Below, piece after piece: positions 35,266 to 43,469 of a stretch of 64,000 nucleotides of DNA. The translations under genes and the position numbers were made by a program. Below the pieces are notes generated by a model. That model was given only the letters and a program-made list of their open reading frames with translations, made no database searches and was not told the origin of the DNA. How positions within the stretch are numbered: the stretch's first letter is position 1; the number at the start of each line of letters is the position of its first letter. Where the stretch lies: NCBI GenBank assembly GCA_017473115.1, contig JAFUNC010000011.1, positions 56,586 to 120,585 on the forward strand. Direction: 5' to 3'. The DNA comes from Lachnospiraceae bacterium. Its GTDB lineage: Bacteria; Bacillota; Clostridia; Lachnospirales; Lachnospiraceae.

Positions 35266-36363
35266 TTATTCAATCGTGTATTCCACCGTGTTACTTACAG
35301 GCACATACTGCCCTTCTACAAAGGCAGTAAGGCAAATCGAATATGTACCGGGACTTTGATCTTCATAACTGTAAGTTTCGTAGGGTGAATTCCTTTCTAC
35401 CACAACTCTGCCATCCTTCTTAACCTGCCATCCCAAATTGGAAAAATCCTGCCCCGGTGTATAGGACACACTATAATCATCATGTAAAACCACCGTAAGC
35501 GGATTCTCGATAACAATTTCACTGCGTTCTTTTTCATTCCAGGTCAAAAAGGGAAAAGACTCCCCGTTTACCAGAACATCCGCCGTACAATCATAAATAT
35601 CATGCCCAGCGGAATATCCGTGCAAAGAACCCGCTTTGTCACCATATACTTCACCGCTCACATGACAATTCTCATACCATCCCTGAATGGAGTCTCCGGT
35701 AAGAACTCCTACAGTAATGCGACCTTTGACATACGCATTTTCCAGCGTAAGATTCCATACACCGCAAAATTTACCCTGACCGATCAAACCTGCGGAATAT
35801 TCATCGCAATCTATATACAGATTACGGATTGTGTATCCATCCCCATATATACCACCGTTAAAAGACATACCCGTATCCGCTCCGTCGCTCCATCCCATAG
35901 GTGCCCATTCATACCCTGACAAATCAATATCATTCATCAATTGCATGCGCTGATTCACTCCGTCCTCCGATACGGCATTCACATAATAATTAAAACTTGC
36001 CAGTTCTTCCGGTGTACTAACTTTAAAAATTCCTTCTTCCAGGGATTTGTCGATATACGCCGCATTTGCAAGATAAGGAATATCTCCGCAATCACAATGT
36101 TCCATCCATCCGTGTTTGTCCGGATATTTTACCAACAGCTGTGCATCAATCAGTTTGCCGTCATCCTCATCTGCCTGACTGTTCTCCGTAACCGCTTCGG
36201 TTACCGGCTCTTCCACTGCCATACCACCGGCACTTGTATCCGAAGACTCCGTCTCTTCATAAGATACTATGGTTTCCGTATCCTCTGCCGAAACCAACTC
36301 ATCGGAATAACAACTTCCCAAACCAAAGATACACATAATAATTACAAGGAATATTTTGGACAT
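35266..36363 (-). CDS. lipoprotein with GLUG-type beta-helix region
   Basis: A 365-residue lipoprotein. The lipobox is in FGLGSC (Cys about 18). A Ser/Thr/Glu-rich linker follows to about residue 75, then a region with F.VST.EELASFNYYVN and FNGGIYGDGYTIRNLYIDC, GLIGQGKFCGVWNLTLENAYVKG and VGVLTGDSIQGWYENCHVSGEVYG. This is the GLUG/pectate-lyase-like repeat pattern of short parallel beta-helices. A C-terminal Ig-like segment ends the protein (LTVVLHDDYSVSYTPGQDFSNLGWQVKKDGR). It is likely surface-exposed and binding; the ligand is unknown. Second gene of the unit. Confidence 0.8.
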   Translation of the reverse strand: MSKIFLVIIMCIFGLGSCYSDELVSAEDTETIVSYEETESSDTSAGGMAVEEPVTEAVTENSQADEDDGKLIDAQLLVKYPDKHGWMEHCDCGDIPYLANAAYIDKSLEEGIFKVSTPEELASFNYYVNAVSEDGVNQRMQLMNDIDLSGYEWAPMGWSDGADTGMSFNGGIYGDGYTIRNLYIDCDEYSAGLIGQGKFCGVWNLTLENAYVKGRITVGVLTGDSIQGWYENCHVSGEVYGDKAGSLHGYSAGHDIYDCTADVLVNGESFPFLTWNEKERSEIVIENPLTVVLHDDYSVSYTPGQDFSNLGWQVKKDGRVVVERNSPYETYSYEDQSPGTYSICLTAFVEGQYVPVSNTVEYTIE

Positions 36364-36379
36364 TTATAACACCTCCTCA

Positions 36380-37963
36380 CTACCAAAGCCAAGGATTTTC
36401 TGTTCCGACAAACAAACAATTCTCTCCCAATTCACCGATTTGCGTATAACAAGCCTTGATGTCTTCCGGCAAAGGTTCAAAACATTCCTGCGAACATACA
36501 AAAAGATGTTTTTCGTCATATGTATAATACATACTGTAATCCGTATAAAAATTATCGGTGCTTGTGTAAACATGATCTATGACATAGGTCACACTCATAC
36601 AACTTTTATCCAGATCCAATGCACGGATGGCTGCTGCCTCATCCAGCATATTATATACATAAATGGTATCGAGATTCTCCTGCTCCGCAACATCGATAAT
36701 ACCGCGTACATAATCCGTTCCGTGCGTTTCTTCCGGAATTTTGTCAAATCCGCCGATATTAATGAATGCAACCATACAAACAACTACAGCCAAAACTACT
36801 TTCCGCAAGCGGGGATATGTAATTGCATCCAATGATGCCACCGCTACCGGAAGAAGCATTGCGCCCCAAACGATATGATAGCGATACTCATATATATCCG
36901 CACCGTATCTGGTAACCGCAAGCAGCATGACCATCAAATTCACCAGTGCCACAAAAGCAAACATATAATGCAGATAATCGTTTCTTTTTATCTTCTTAAA
37001 TTTCATCCACGTAATAAGCAGGCACCCCAGTATCAAAACAAACTTAATGATTTTTAAAATGCCCTTCATAGAAAAAATCGCCACATCCGGTTCCTGAGTT
37101 AAACCACCGAACAACATAAAAAATCCGGTAACACAATTTAATAAATTCGCTGTAAAAGTATCCGCGGTCAGCAAAGGAAGACTTTCCCTGCTGGTCTCGC
37201 CAATCAGTTGATTGCGAATGATAAATGTAACAATGCACACCAAAACAGAACTTGCCAAAATGATAAGGGCAGTCTTATTCAGTTCTGCTTTTTCAGAAAT
37301 ACAAAGCGTAAAAATATAAAAAAGACAAAAAGGAAATACAATCATCAAAAGCACGTAATTTCCGCAAGATAACGTTGTCCAAATACATAATAAAAGGTGA
37401 AACACAAATATCGGAATAAACTTCTTTTTCTCCGCCTTATGATTCATTGCCATAAGCATCAGATTCGTCATGGAAAGCATCACCATAACACGGAACTGAT
37501 ATTGCCCTACCGTGATAAATAACATATTTCCCCAATCCAGTCCCTGAATAACAAAGGGAGTAAATAAAAGAAATGTTGCCAAAAAACCGTACTTTGTATC
37601 ATATCCTGCATTCTTAAAAACAGAATAGATCAAAAAAGCACAAATGACATAAAGAATCACATGAATGATTCCCAAAGACAAACCAAGATTTCCTGTCAAA
37701 AAATACAAAGGCACCGCAAAAAAAGCGGCATTATCAATTTCCATGGTGGAATAATAATGGTATCCGTCCAGGAATAATCCGTTCCGCCACATTTCGACCC
37801 CATGGCGGATTGCCAGGGCATTATCCAAAAATAAATAGTCCTCCGTCTGCAACAAATTAAAAAGAAAAATTGCAAGACATTGTGCAAACAGCAAAACCAA
37901 CAGACCATATTTTAGGATGTTATCCCTGTTTTCCTTTATATTAAATTTTTTTAATGACTTCAT
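36380..37963 (-). CDS. polytopic membrane protein resembling GT-C glycosyltransferases
   Basis: A 527-residue protein with about eleven to twelve membrane helices. An early extracellular loop holds acidic residues (LQTEDYLFLDNALAIRHGVEMWRNGLFLDGYHYYSTMEID). C-terminally there is a soluble extracellular domain of about 110 residues (THGTDYVRGIIDVAEQENLDTIYVYNML..., ending TENPWLW). The layout is that of GT-C-fold glycosyltransferases, which act on polyprenyl-linked donors, but no family motif can be confirmed by eye. ATG at 37963 follows GGAGAG. First gene of the three-gene unit 34496-37963. Confidence 0.7.
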   Translation of the reverse strand: MKSLKKFNIKENRDNILKYGLLVLLFAQCLAIFLFNLLQTEDYLFLDNALAIRHGVEMWRNGLFLDGYHYYSTMEIDNAAFFAVPLYFLTGNLGLSLGIIHVILYVICAFLIYSVFKNAGYDTKYGFLATFLLFTPFVIQGLDWGNMLFITVGQYQFRVMVMLSMTNLMLMAMNHKAEKKKFIPIFVFHLLLCIWTTLSCGNYVLLMIVFPFCLFYIFTLCISEKAELNKTALIILASSVLVCIVTFIIRNQLIGETSRESLPLLTADTFTANLLNCVTGFFMLFGGLTQEPDVAIFSMKGILKIIKFVLILGCLLITWMKFKKIKRNDYLHYMFAFVALVNLMVMLLAVTRYGADIYEYRYHIVWGAMLLPVAVASLDAITYPRLRKVVLAVVVCMVAFINIGGFDKIPEETHGTDYVRGIIDVAEQENLDTIYVYNMLDEAAAIRALDLDKSCMSVTYVIDHVYTSTDNFYTDYSMYYTYDEKHLFVCSQECFEPLPEDIKACYTQIGELGENCLFVGTENPWLW

Positions 37964-38044
37964 AGTTTCTCTCCTTAGCATCATTATATCAAATATAACT
38001 TTTCATGCTTTTTCTGTCAACACGGGGCAACAGACGCTTTCCGA

Positions 38045-39019
38045 CTACAGATTCATTTCTTCCAACGTGGGATAAGAAGGAATTGCGCCCCTTTTCTGCA
38101 CACTTTTTGCGCAAAATGCATTGGCAAATTTTACATAGGTTTCCAGAGTCTTGGTACTTAAATTCTCAATCTGTGATGCAGTCACACCATCCCTGTGTAA
38201 ACACCAAAGAAACGCACCGATAAAACCATCTCCCGCTCCCGTGGTATCCACAGCCTTCACTTTCGCGCATGTTGCAACTGCACTTGCATTCTTTGTAAAA
38301 ACCCTGGCCCCGGCAGAACCTTCCGTATAGATGACCATTTTCACCCGATTTGTAAACAATTGTTTCAGCGCCGTTTCAATCGCGGTTTCTCCGGTGATCT
38401 GTTGTAGTTCTTCATCGGAAATTTTAACAATATCGGCCATGGGAATGAACTCTTTTACCGTTTGAATCATCTGAACCTCATCTTTCCACAATGCCGGGCG
38501 CAAATTCGGATCAAAACTTATCATTGCGTCATTCTCCAAAGCATACTGAATCGCCCTACGATGCGCGTCCTTCATCGGAAACTCTCCCAAGGAAACCGAG
38601 CAAAAATGCAATGCATACGCATCTTCAAACCACTCTGCTTTTACATCTTCTGCTGCAAACAACATATCCGCACCCGGATTCCTGTAAAAAGAAAACTCAC
38701 GGTTTCCGTCTTGCTGTAATGCAACAAATGCCAAGGATGTATTGGCACTTTCGGTTCTTTTTACATAACTGCTGCCAATGCCCGCATTTTCAAAAGTTTC
38801 AAGAATTTTATCCCCAAAACCGTCCATACCGAGTTGGGTAATCATTTCACTTTGTCCGCCCAATTTGGTAAAAGCACCGCATACATTGGCAGGAGCACCG
38901 CCCACCGCCGGCTGAAACGTATTCACATCTTTGATGGCACATCCCGTTTGCTCCGGAATAAAATCAATCAGAGCCTCGCCGATTGCAATCAGTTTTTTAT
39001 TCTGAACATTCTTCTGCAT
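38045..39019 (-). CDS. scrK: PfkB-family fructokinase
   Basis: A 324-residue carbohydrate kinase. The start region is LIAIGEALIDFIPEQ and the sugar-binding region FQPAVGGAPANVCGAFTKLGG. The C-terminal ATP and anion-hole motif is AVDTTGAGDGFIGAFLW, with catalytic Asp in GAGD. It phosphorylates fructose released by the GH32 enzyme. Its start overlaps the end of the GH32 gene by 23 bases, so the two are translationally coupled. GGAGG lies about 12 bases upstream. Confidence 0.92.
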   Translation of the reverse strand: MQKNVQNKKLIAIGEALIDFIPEQTGCAIKDVNTFQPAVGGAPANVCGAFTKLGGQSEMITQLGMDGFGDKILETFENAGIGSSYVKRTESANTSLAFVALQQDGNREFSFYRNPGADMLFAAEDVKAEWFEDAYALHFCSVSLGEFPMKDAHRRAIQYALENDAMISFDPNLRPALWKDEVQMIQTVKEFIPMADIVKISDEELQQITGETAIETALKQLFTNRVKMVIYTEGSAGARVFTKNASAVATCAKVKAVDTTGAGDGFIGAFLWCLHRDGVTASQIENLSTKTLETYVKFANAFCAKSVQKRGAIPSYPTLEEMNL

Positions 39020-40478
39020 TTGAGAAATCTACCTCCATTGCCTTCATTTTCCAAAGTGTTGCACCACTGCATCCCTGCAGGCGCAATACCGTATGCACCG
39101 GATCCCGCGGAAAGTATCTTGCCGTAAAAACATACTCTCCGTCATTTATATATATTTCAAGCATTGATACATCTTTTAATATGCGGATGTTGCGAAGTTC
39201 TGCAATTTTTGCCTTGCGCTCTTTTCTTCCGCATCCGCTGTCATTTAAAAATTTCAAAACAAAAACACCGTTCTCCCATCTTAAAAGAACATCCTCCGAC
39301 AGTTGAATCTCCATTCCGCTGTGCCTGCATAAGGTTTCATTACCGGTGTCCGTTCCACTTTTTTGAGAGTGCGCATCAATCCTATTCCGCGTACAAACAA
39401 TTTCCAAATCAAAAGCATCCGCACCTACATCTGTGATACCGCCTGCTATATTTTGCTCGTCATAACGCAATTCTTTTAATTCCTCTATCGGCCGCTGTCT
39501 GAGCACTCCGTGTACCAATGTTAATTCTCTTGGCACCGTTAACGAATGTTGCCAGCCTTCTTCTATAATCGGCGTATTCCGGTACTCCGAATCCATCTCG
39601 GACACTCCACCCCAACCATAGAGAATACGTCGCCCGTCCGAAGATAAAAACGTCTGCGGTGCATAAAAATCAAACCCTTTGTCCAACTCCCGGAACTGTT
39701 TGGGCTCCACTGTCTTTTTACATTGACTCGAAACCGGGGCTGCCCCGGTTTCACGCAGAGGCACAATCCAATAACCCACCTGATGCGGATTCTGGTAACA
39801 ATACTCTTCTCTTTCTACACCCTGGGGACAACACATCAATAACTGCTGCCCATCCATCACGAACCAATCCGGACACTCCCACATAAAACCAAAATTTTCT
39901 TCCGCACCTATTTCTTCTCGGAATTCCCACTGCATTTTATCCTTGGAACAATAATGGAGAATGGCACCTGTATCGTCCGCTTTACGTCCGCCGAGTACCA
40001 AATGGTATGTATTGCCTTCTTTCCAAACCTTTGGGTCCCTTACGTGACAGGTATAATCCGAAGGATAATCCGCATTGGTCAGAAGCAGTTTTTTCTCACC
40101 AAAGTGAATACCATCCTCACTGCAAAGATAAATCACATTGGCACCGCGCCCTGCGCGGATATAATCATAGTCTCCCTCTTCTTCCACATTCCCCGTATAA
40201 AAGAGTTCCAGCATTCCGTCGTCCGTAAAAGCGCAACCCGAGAAAGCACCGTTCCGGTCCCAAGCACAGTCACTTCGAATGGCAATGCCCTCATACTTCC
40301 ATTGCACCAAATTCGGTGAAGTATAATGTCCCCAGTAGCGTTCATACGCACAAGGTCCCGATGGCGCATACTGGAAAAACACGTGATACAACCCCTTATA
40401 AAAGCACAAGCCGTTGGGGTCGTTCATCCATCCCTTAGGCGGCATCAGATGAAATTTCAGTCTGTATTTTTGATTCAT
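38997..40478 (-). CDS. GH32 sucrose-6-phosphate hydrolase / invertase
   Basis: A 493-residue cytosolic enzyme with no signal peptide. The GH32 motifs are all present: WMNDPNG (nucleophile Asp, about residue 19), HVRDPKVW (RDP, transition-state stabiliser) and MWECPDWF (EC, acid/base Glu). The C-terminal beta-sandwich is complete. It hydrolyses sucrose or sucrose-6-phosphate, or short fructans. Downstream is fructokinase; upstream, two bases away, is a metallopeptidase gene, which is an odd partner. No dedicated sucrose PTS is adjacent. Confidence 0.93.
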   Translation of the reverse strand: MNQKYRLKFHLMPPKGWMNDPNGLCFYKGLYHVFFQYAPSGPCAYERYWGHYTSPNLVQWKYEGIAIRSDCAWDRNGAFSGCAFTDDGMLELFYTGNVEEEGDYDYIRAGRGANVIYLCSEDGIHFGEKKLLLTNADYPSDYTCHVRDPKVWKEGNTYHLVLGGRKADDTGAILHYCSKDKMQWEFREEIGAEENFGFMWECPDWFVMDGQQLLMCCPQGVEREEYCYQNPHQVGYWIVPLRETGAAPVSSQCKKTVEPKQFRELDKGFDFYAPQTFLSSDGRRILYGWGGVSEMDSEYRNTPIIEEGWQHSLTVPRELTLVHGVLRQRPIEELKELRYDEQNIAGGITDVGADAFDLEIVCTRNRIDAHSQKSGTDTGNETLCRHSGMEIQLSEDVLLRWENGVFVLKFLNDSGCGRKERKAKIAELRNIRILKDVSMLEIYINDGEYVFTARYFPRDPVHTVLRLQGCSGATLWKMKAMEVDFSNAEECSE

Positions 40479-40480
40479 AT

Positions 40481-41614
40481 CTAATTCCCCTTACCAAGTG
40501 CCTCTGACACCTCATAATTCCATGAAGTAGGCTGATAGTTTTGCACTGCGTTTTCACTAAATGCCAACACAATCATTTCAATGTCATTGTTGCTGATAGT
40601 TCCATGGTTATCGCACATCGCCAGATGATAGATTTTATCTGTGATATGATAAGGGTCAAGTTCATCATAAGTCCCCTTCTCTACACCGTCAAATCCTTTG
40701 GCCTCCTCATAATACAAATCGCCCAGTCCCAAAATATGACCGAATTCGTGTCTTGCAACTCCACGAATATGTTCGTAATTCTCTATTTCATTCTCTTTGC
40801 AACGGATAAAAATGGTCTTCTTTCCTTTTACCTTCCATTCCTTATTCATCGCTGCAAAAGAACGGTTGGACTTTATCATCGCGTTTACATTCTTACTTGC
40901 ATTTCCACCGCTTAACACGTCAACTCTCTCTGCAACCTGTCGCATCAATTGTTTCGTGCCTTCGTCCATAATGAAAACATCCAAAACATCAAATAACTTC
41001 ACATTTTCTTCCAAATCCACAACCACAGTCAGTTGTTGTCCGCCAAACACCGTATACTCACCGGCCCAGTCTTGTATCCCTGAAAGAATAGCCTGGCACA
41101 CTTCATCCGAAGGCCGTCCTGTCCCTGCGGATATAATACTTACGTCAGCACGGAACGTCAGTACATTTTTGCCGTTTTCATATGTAAGCACCGCATCTAT
41201 GGGTGTACGGAGTCCCTTGCACTTAATTTTAATTTCCTCGCCGTTAAAATCCTTCAAAGGACCGGTAACTGCCTCCTGCCCATATGTCTCTTCGAACTTC
41301 TCTCGATATCTTACATTACAGATTTCATTCAAAAGCACCCTCGCCTGCACTTCTCCCTGACTCGCAGCGTAAAATAACAACTTCATCGCCTCATTCCTGG
41401 CACCCGGCTTCTTAATATCAATATACCCTTCCCATACAAGTTTTCCCATCATAAAAGATGCCTCCGGCGAACCAAGTTTGCAGGCCTGTTTCAGAAGGTT
41501 AATGCCTTTATTGATTTTATCACGGTTACGTTCTTCATTGGTAAAATAAAACATCCCCGCTTCATAACAGGACTTCGCATCGTCCCAATCGTATTTCATT
41601 TTTGCTTCACTCAT
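40481..41614 (-). CDS. Sel1-like repeat protein with a metzincin-type zinc peptidase motif
   Basis: A 377-residue protein without a signal peptide. The N-terminal 100 residues are Sel1/TPR-like helices (GINLLKQACKLGSPEASFMMGKLVWEGYI, AMKLLFYAASQGEVQARVLL). A middle beta region follows, then a peptidase segment (about 289-299) reading HEFGHILGLGD. This is HExxHxxGxxD, the form with Asp as third zinc ligand seen in snapalysin-like metzincins. CDNHGTISNNDIEMIV may hold the Met-turn-like region, but no clear Met is seen. A cytosolic peptidase of unknown target. ATG at 41614 is chosen over GTG at 41617. Confidence 0.75.
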   Translation of the reverse strand: MSEAKMKYDWDDAKSCYEAGMFYFTNEERNRDKINKGINLLKQACKLGSPEASFMMGKLVWEGYIDIKKPGARNEAMKLLFYAASQGEVQARVLLNEICNVRYREKFEETYGQEAVTGPLKDFNGEEIKIKCKGLRTPIDAVLTYENGKNVLTFRADVSIISAGTGRPSDEVCQAILSGIQDWAGEYTVFGGQQLTVVVDLEENVKLFDVLDVFIMDEGTKQLMRQVAERVDVLSGGNASKNVNAMIKSNRSFAAMNKEWKVKGKKTIFIRCKENEIENYEHIRGVARHEFGHILGLGDLYYEEAKGFDGVEKGTYDELDPYHITDKIYHLAMCDNHGTISNNDIEMIVLAFSENAVQNYQPTSWNYEVSEALGKGN

Positions 41615-41726
41615 CACAATCCCCTGTTTCTGTAAATTATCACAAATCTATTTCTTTTCATACTTTTCTAAAAAGTTGTATTCTTTCACTTACATTCAGA
41701 TTTCAGTATACAACATTTTACATCAT

Positions 41727-41760
41727 AAAAAAAGAACAAGCCGAAACTTGTTCTTTTTTT
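41727..41760 (-). terminator. terminator after the XRE/DUF6440 unit, bidirectional
   Basis: Stem AAAGAACAAG/CTTGTTCTTT with loop CCGAAA, with T-runs of seven on both strands. It lies 24 bases after the DUF6440 stop. Confidence 0.88.
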
Positions 41761-41783
41761 ATAACCACAAACTTTAATCTCTA

Positions 41784-41981
41784 TTATGCCTTGTCCGTTA
41801 CTGACACAATCGGCTTACCTTCTGCATCCACCAGGACGGTTAAGCCTCCTGTCGTACCGCTTTTTACAAAAAGATAATTCACTCCTGTTTCCCGGTCTAC
41901 AATTACCTGCATCAATCCGGAATCCGTAAGTTGTGCACCTTCCTTTTGTTTTACAACAAATCTGTCTGCCGCTTTGCCCAT
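41784..41981 (-). CDS. DUF6440-like small protein
   Basis: A 65-residue soluble protein: DRFVVKQKEGAQLTDSG, then QVIVDRETGVNYLFVKSGTTGG and LTVLVDAEGKPIVS. This matches the DUF6440 pattern common in Firmicutes, with a central VIVDKETGVNYLF core. Function unknown. It is the last gene of a small unit behind the XRE regulator, 49 bases downstream, with a GGAGG site. Confidence 0.8.
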   Translation of the reverse strand: MGKAADRFVVKQKEGAQLTDSGLMQVIVDRETGVNYLFVKSGTTGGLTVLVDAEGKPIVSVTDKA

Positions 41982-42030
41982 AGTCTCCTCCTTTGATCGC
42001 CTAACATATAACCTTACATAATATTATATG

Positions 42031-42225
42031 CTACTCGTCCCAAAATAATTCGTCCAAGGTTTTCCCCAGCGTTTTACAAATCGCCAGGCATAAGTTAATG
42101 GTGGGGTTATAATCCCCTTTTTCAATGGCATTGATGGTCTGCCTTGAAACACCCACCCGGTCCGCCAAATCCTGCTGCGACATATCAAGAGCTGCACGGG
42201 CAGATTTCAGTCTTAAATTCTTCAT
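42031..42225 (-). CDS. XRE-family helix-turn-helix regulator, short
   Basis: A 64-residue Cro/CI-type DNA-binding protein: LKSARAALDMSQQDLADRVGVSRQTINAIEKGDYNPTINLCLAICKTLGKTLDELFWDE. It has no sensor domain. ATG at 42225 has a GGAAGAG site and lies one base after the stop codon of the membrane protein gene at 42227, so the pair is coupled. A membrane protein and short XRE regulator pairing of this type is common in Firmicutes. Confidence 0.92.
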   Translation of the reverse strand: MKNLRLKSARAALDMSQQDLADRVGVSRQTINAIEKGDYNPTINLCLAICKTLGKTLDELFWDE

Positions 42226-42226
42226 G

Positions 42227-43249
42227 CTACTCTTCCTTTCTGTCTTTAACGTGTTTTGCAAGCAAGGCAATAAAGATTACAAAGAACAACAATGCACAGA
42301 ATAAATTCGCACTGCGGAATGTAAAAGCACCGTTCTCAATAATAGCTCCGTCTGTAATATGCCCGATGGTAATTAATACGTTTAACAATCCGCAACAACC
42401 GAACGAAATCAGAAGTCCCGTACGTTTCTCATTCAACGCAAAATATCCGTCATTCCAAATGCAATAGCATGCAAATAAGCTGATGCCGATTACGATGCTT
42501 AGAACCATTGCGACCTGCAAATCGCTGAATAAGGGAATCTCAAACATCTTCATAAATAACAATACCGCATTGCTGATCATTATGGCGAAAAATCCATACT
42601 GAAAGCCTTTGCCTCGCACCAGTTCCTGACGTTCGTCAAACTGATTCTTCGTATCGTCTCCGGTCTTGGTAACCGCAAGAATAATGACTACCACAAGAAG
42701 TCCTATCACAACTCCGAGAATCAATGCCATTTTGAATATAATGCTTGTTGCGGATGCACTTTCCAATCCCACAGTATATTCCGTTGACCAGTTACCGTTC
42801 TCTGCATAATTATATAATTCCGACCCAACTTCCGTCACACCGTTGTCCGCAAGAAATGCTCGCATATCTTCATCATTTGTAAGATAAACCACTTCAACTT
42901 CATAAGTACCTGCCTTTAATTCCATAGGTTCAGACTCTGCATAACACCCTTCTGCCGTACAGGCAAATACGCTGACGCCGTCGGCATCTTTGATACTCAT
43001 ACCGGTAATCATTCCCGGCTCTCCCATCCAGTCATAAATCCAGTAATACTCCCCCTCTTCTTCCACCACGAATTCCTTGGTTTCACTGGCCGGACTCGGT
43101 ACTCCGTCTTCCACATTTACTTCTCCTGTAACAATAATAGACCCCTTGGATGCCGGTGTATCACTTACAATCATCATACAGGCAAAGGCCACCAACAATA
43201 CAATCAAAACACTGCATATCATAATCGTTATTTTCTTTTTACTTTTCAT
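42227..43249 (-). CDS. membrane protein with extracellular beta domain, paired with an XRE regulator
   Basis: A 340-residue protein. It has one N-terminal helix (about 8-27), an extracellular domain of about 140 residues (EEEGEYYWIYDWMGEPGMITGMSIKDADGVSVFACTAEGCYAESEPMEL), then a second helix (about 168-193). A cytosolic link reads FDERQELVRGKGFQYGFFAIM, and three further helices follow. The DERQ-x-x-x-rgKg segment is typical of the DUF2178-like family that pairs with XRE proteins. Function unknown. No candidate ligand can be named. Confidence 0.75.
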   Translation of the reverse strand: MKSKKKITIMICSVLIVLLVAFACMMIVSDTPASKGSIIVTGEVNVEDGVPSPASETKEFVVEEEGEYYWIYDWMGEPGMITGMSIKDADGVSVFACTAEGCYAESEPMELKAGTYEVEVVYLTNDEDMRAFLADNGVTEVGSELYNYAENGNWSTEYTVGLESASATSIIFKMALILGVVIGLLVVVIILAVTKTGDDTKNQFDERQELVRGKGFQYGFFAIMISNAVLLFMKMFEIPLFSDLQVAMVLSIVIGISLFACYCIWNDGYFALNEKRTGLLISFGCCGLLNVLITIGHITDGAIIENGAFTFRSANLFCALLFFVIFIALLAKHVKDRKEE

Positions 43250-43405
43250 TTGTTTTCTCCTCTATAAAAACACAATTTAGTTCTGCCGCATAAGCAGAAG
43301 ATACTTCCGGCCCCGAAGTCATCTGCTGTGATTACAAAGTATCACTCGCCTTACTTTTTGTCAAGTATATTTTACATTTTATTTTGTTAATTTGACTTTT
43401 TGCGC

Positions 43406-43442
43406 AAAAAACCCTGCCAAACTTATCTTGGCAAGGGTTTCG
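43406..43442 (-). terminator. terminator after the OLD-family gene
   Basis: Stem AAACCCT(g)CCAA with TTGG(ca)AGGGTTT, followed on the minus strand by a T-run. It lies 28 bases beyond the stop codon. Confidence 0.8.
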
Positions 43443-43469
43443 TTTCTGCATCATACAAACTATATGATT

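Noticed and set aside
36356-37984. Plus-strand open frames opposite the GT-C-like and other minus genes
   Set aside because: They mirror real genes on the other strand, lack ribosome sites and have no recognisable domains.
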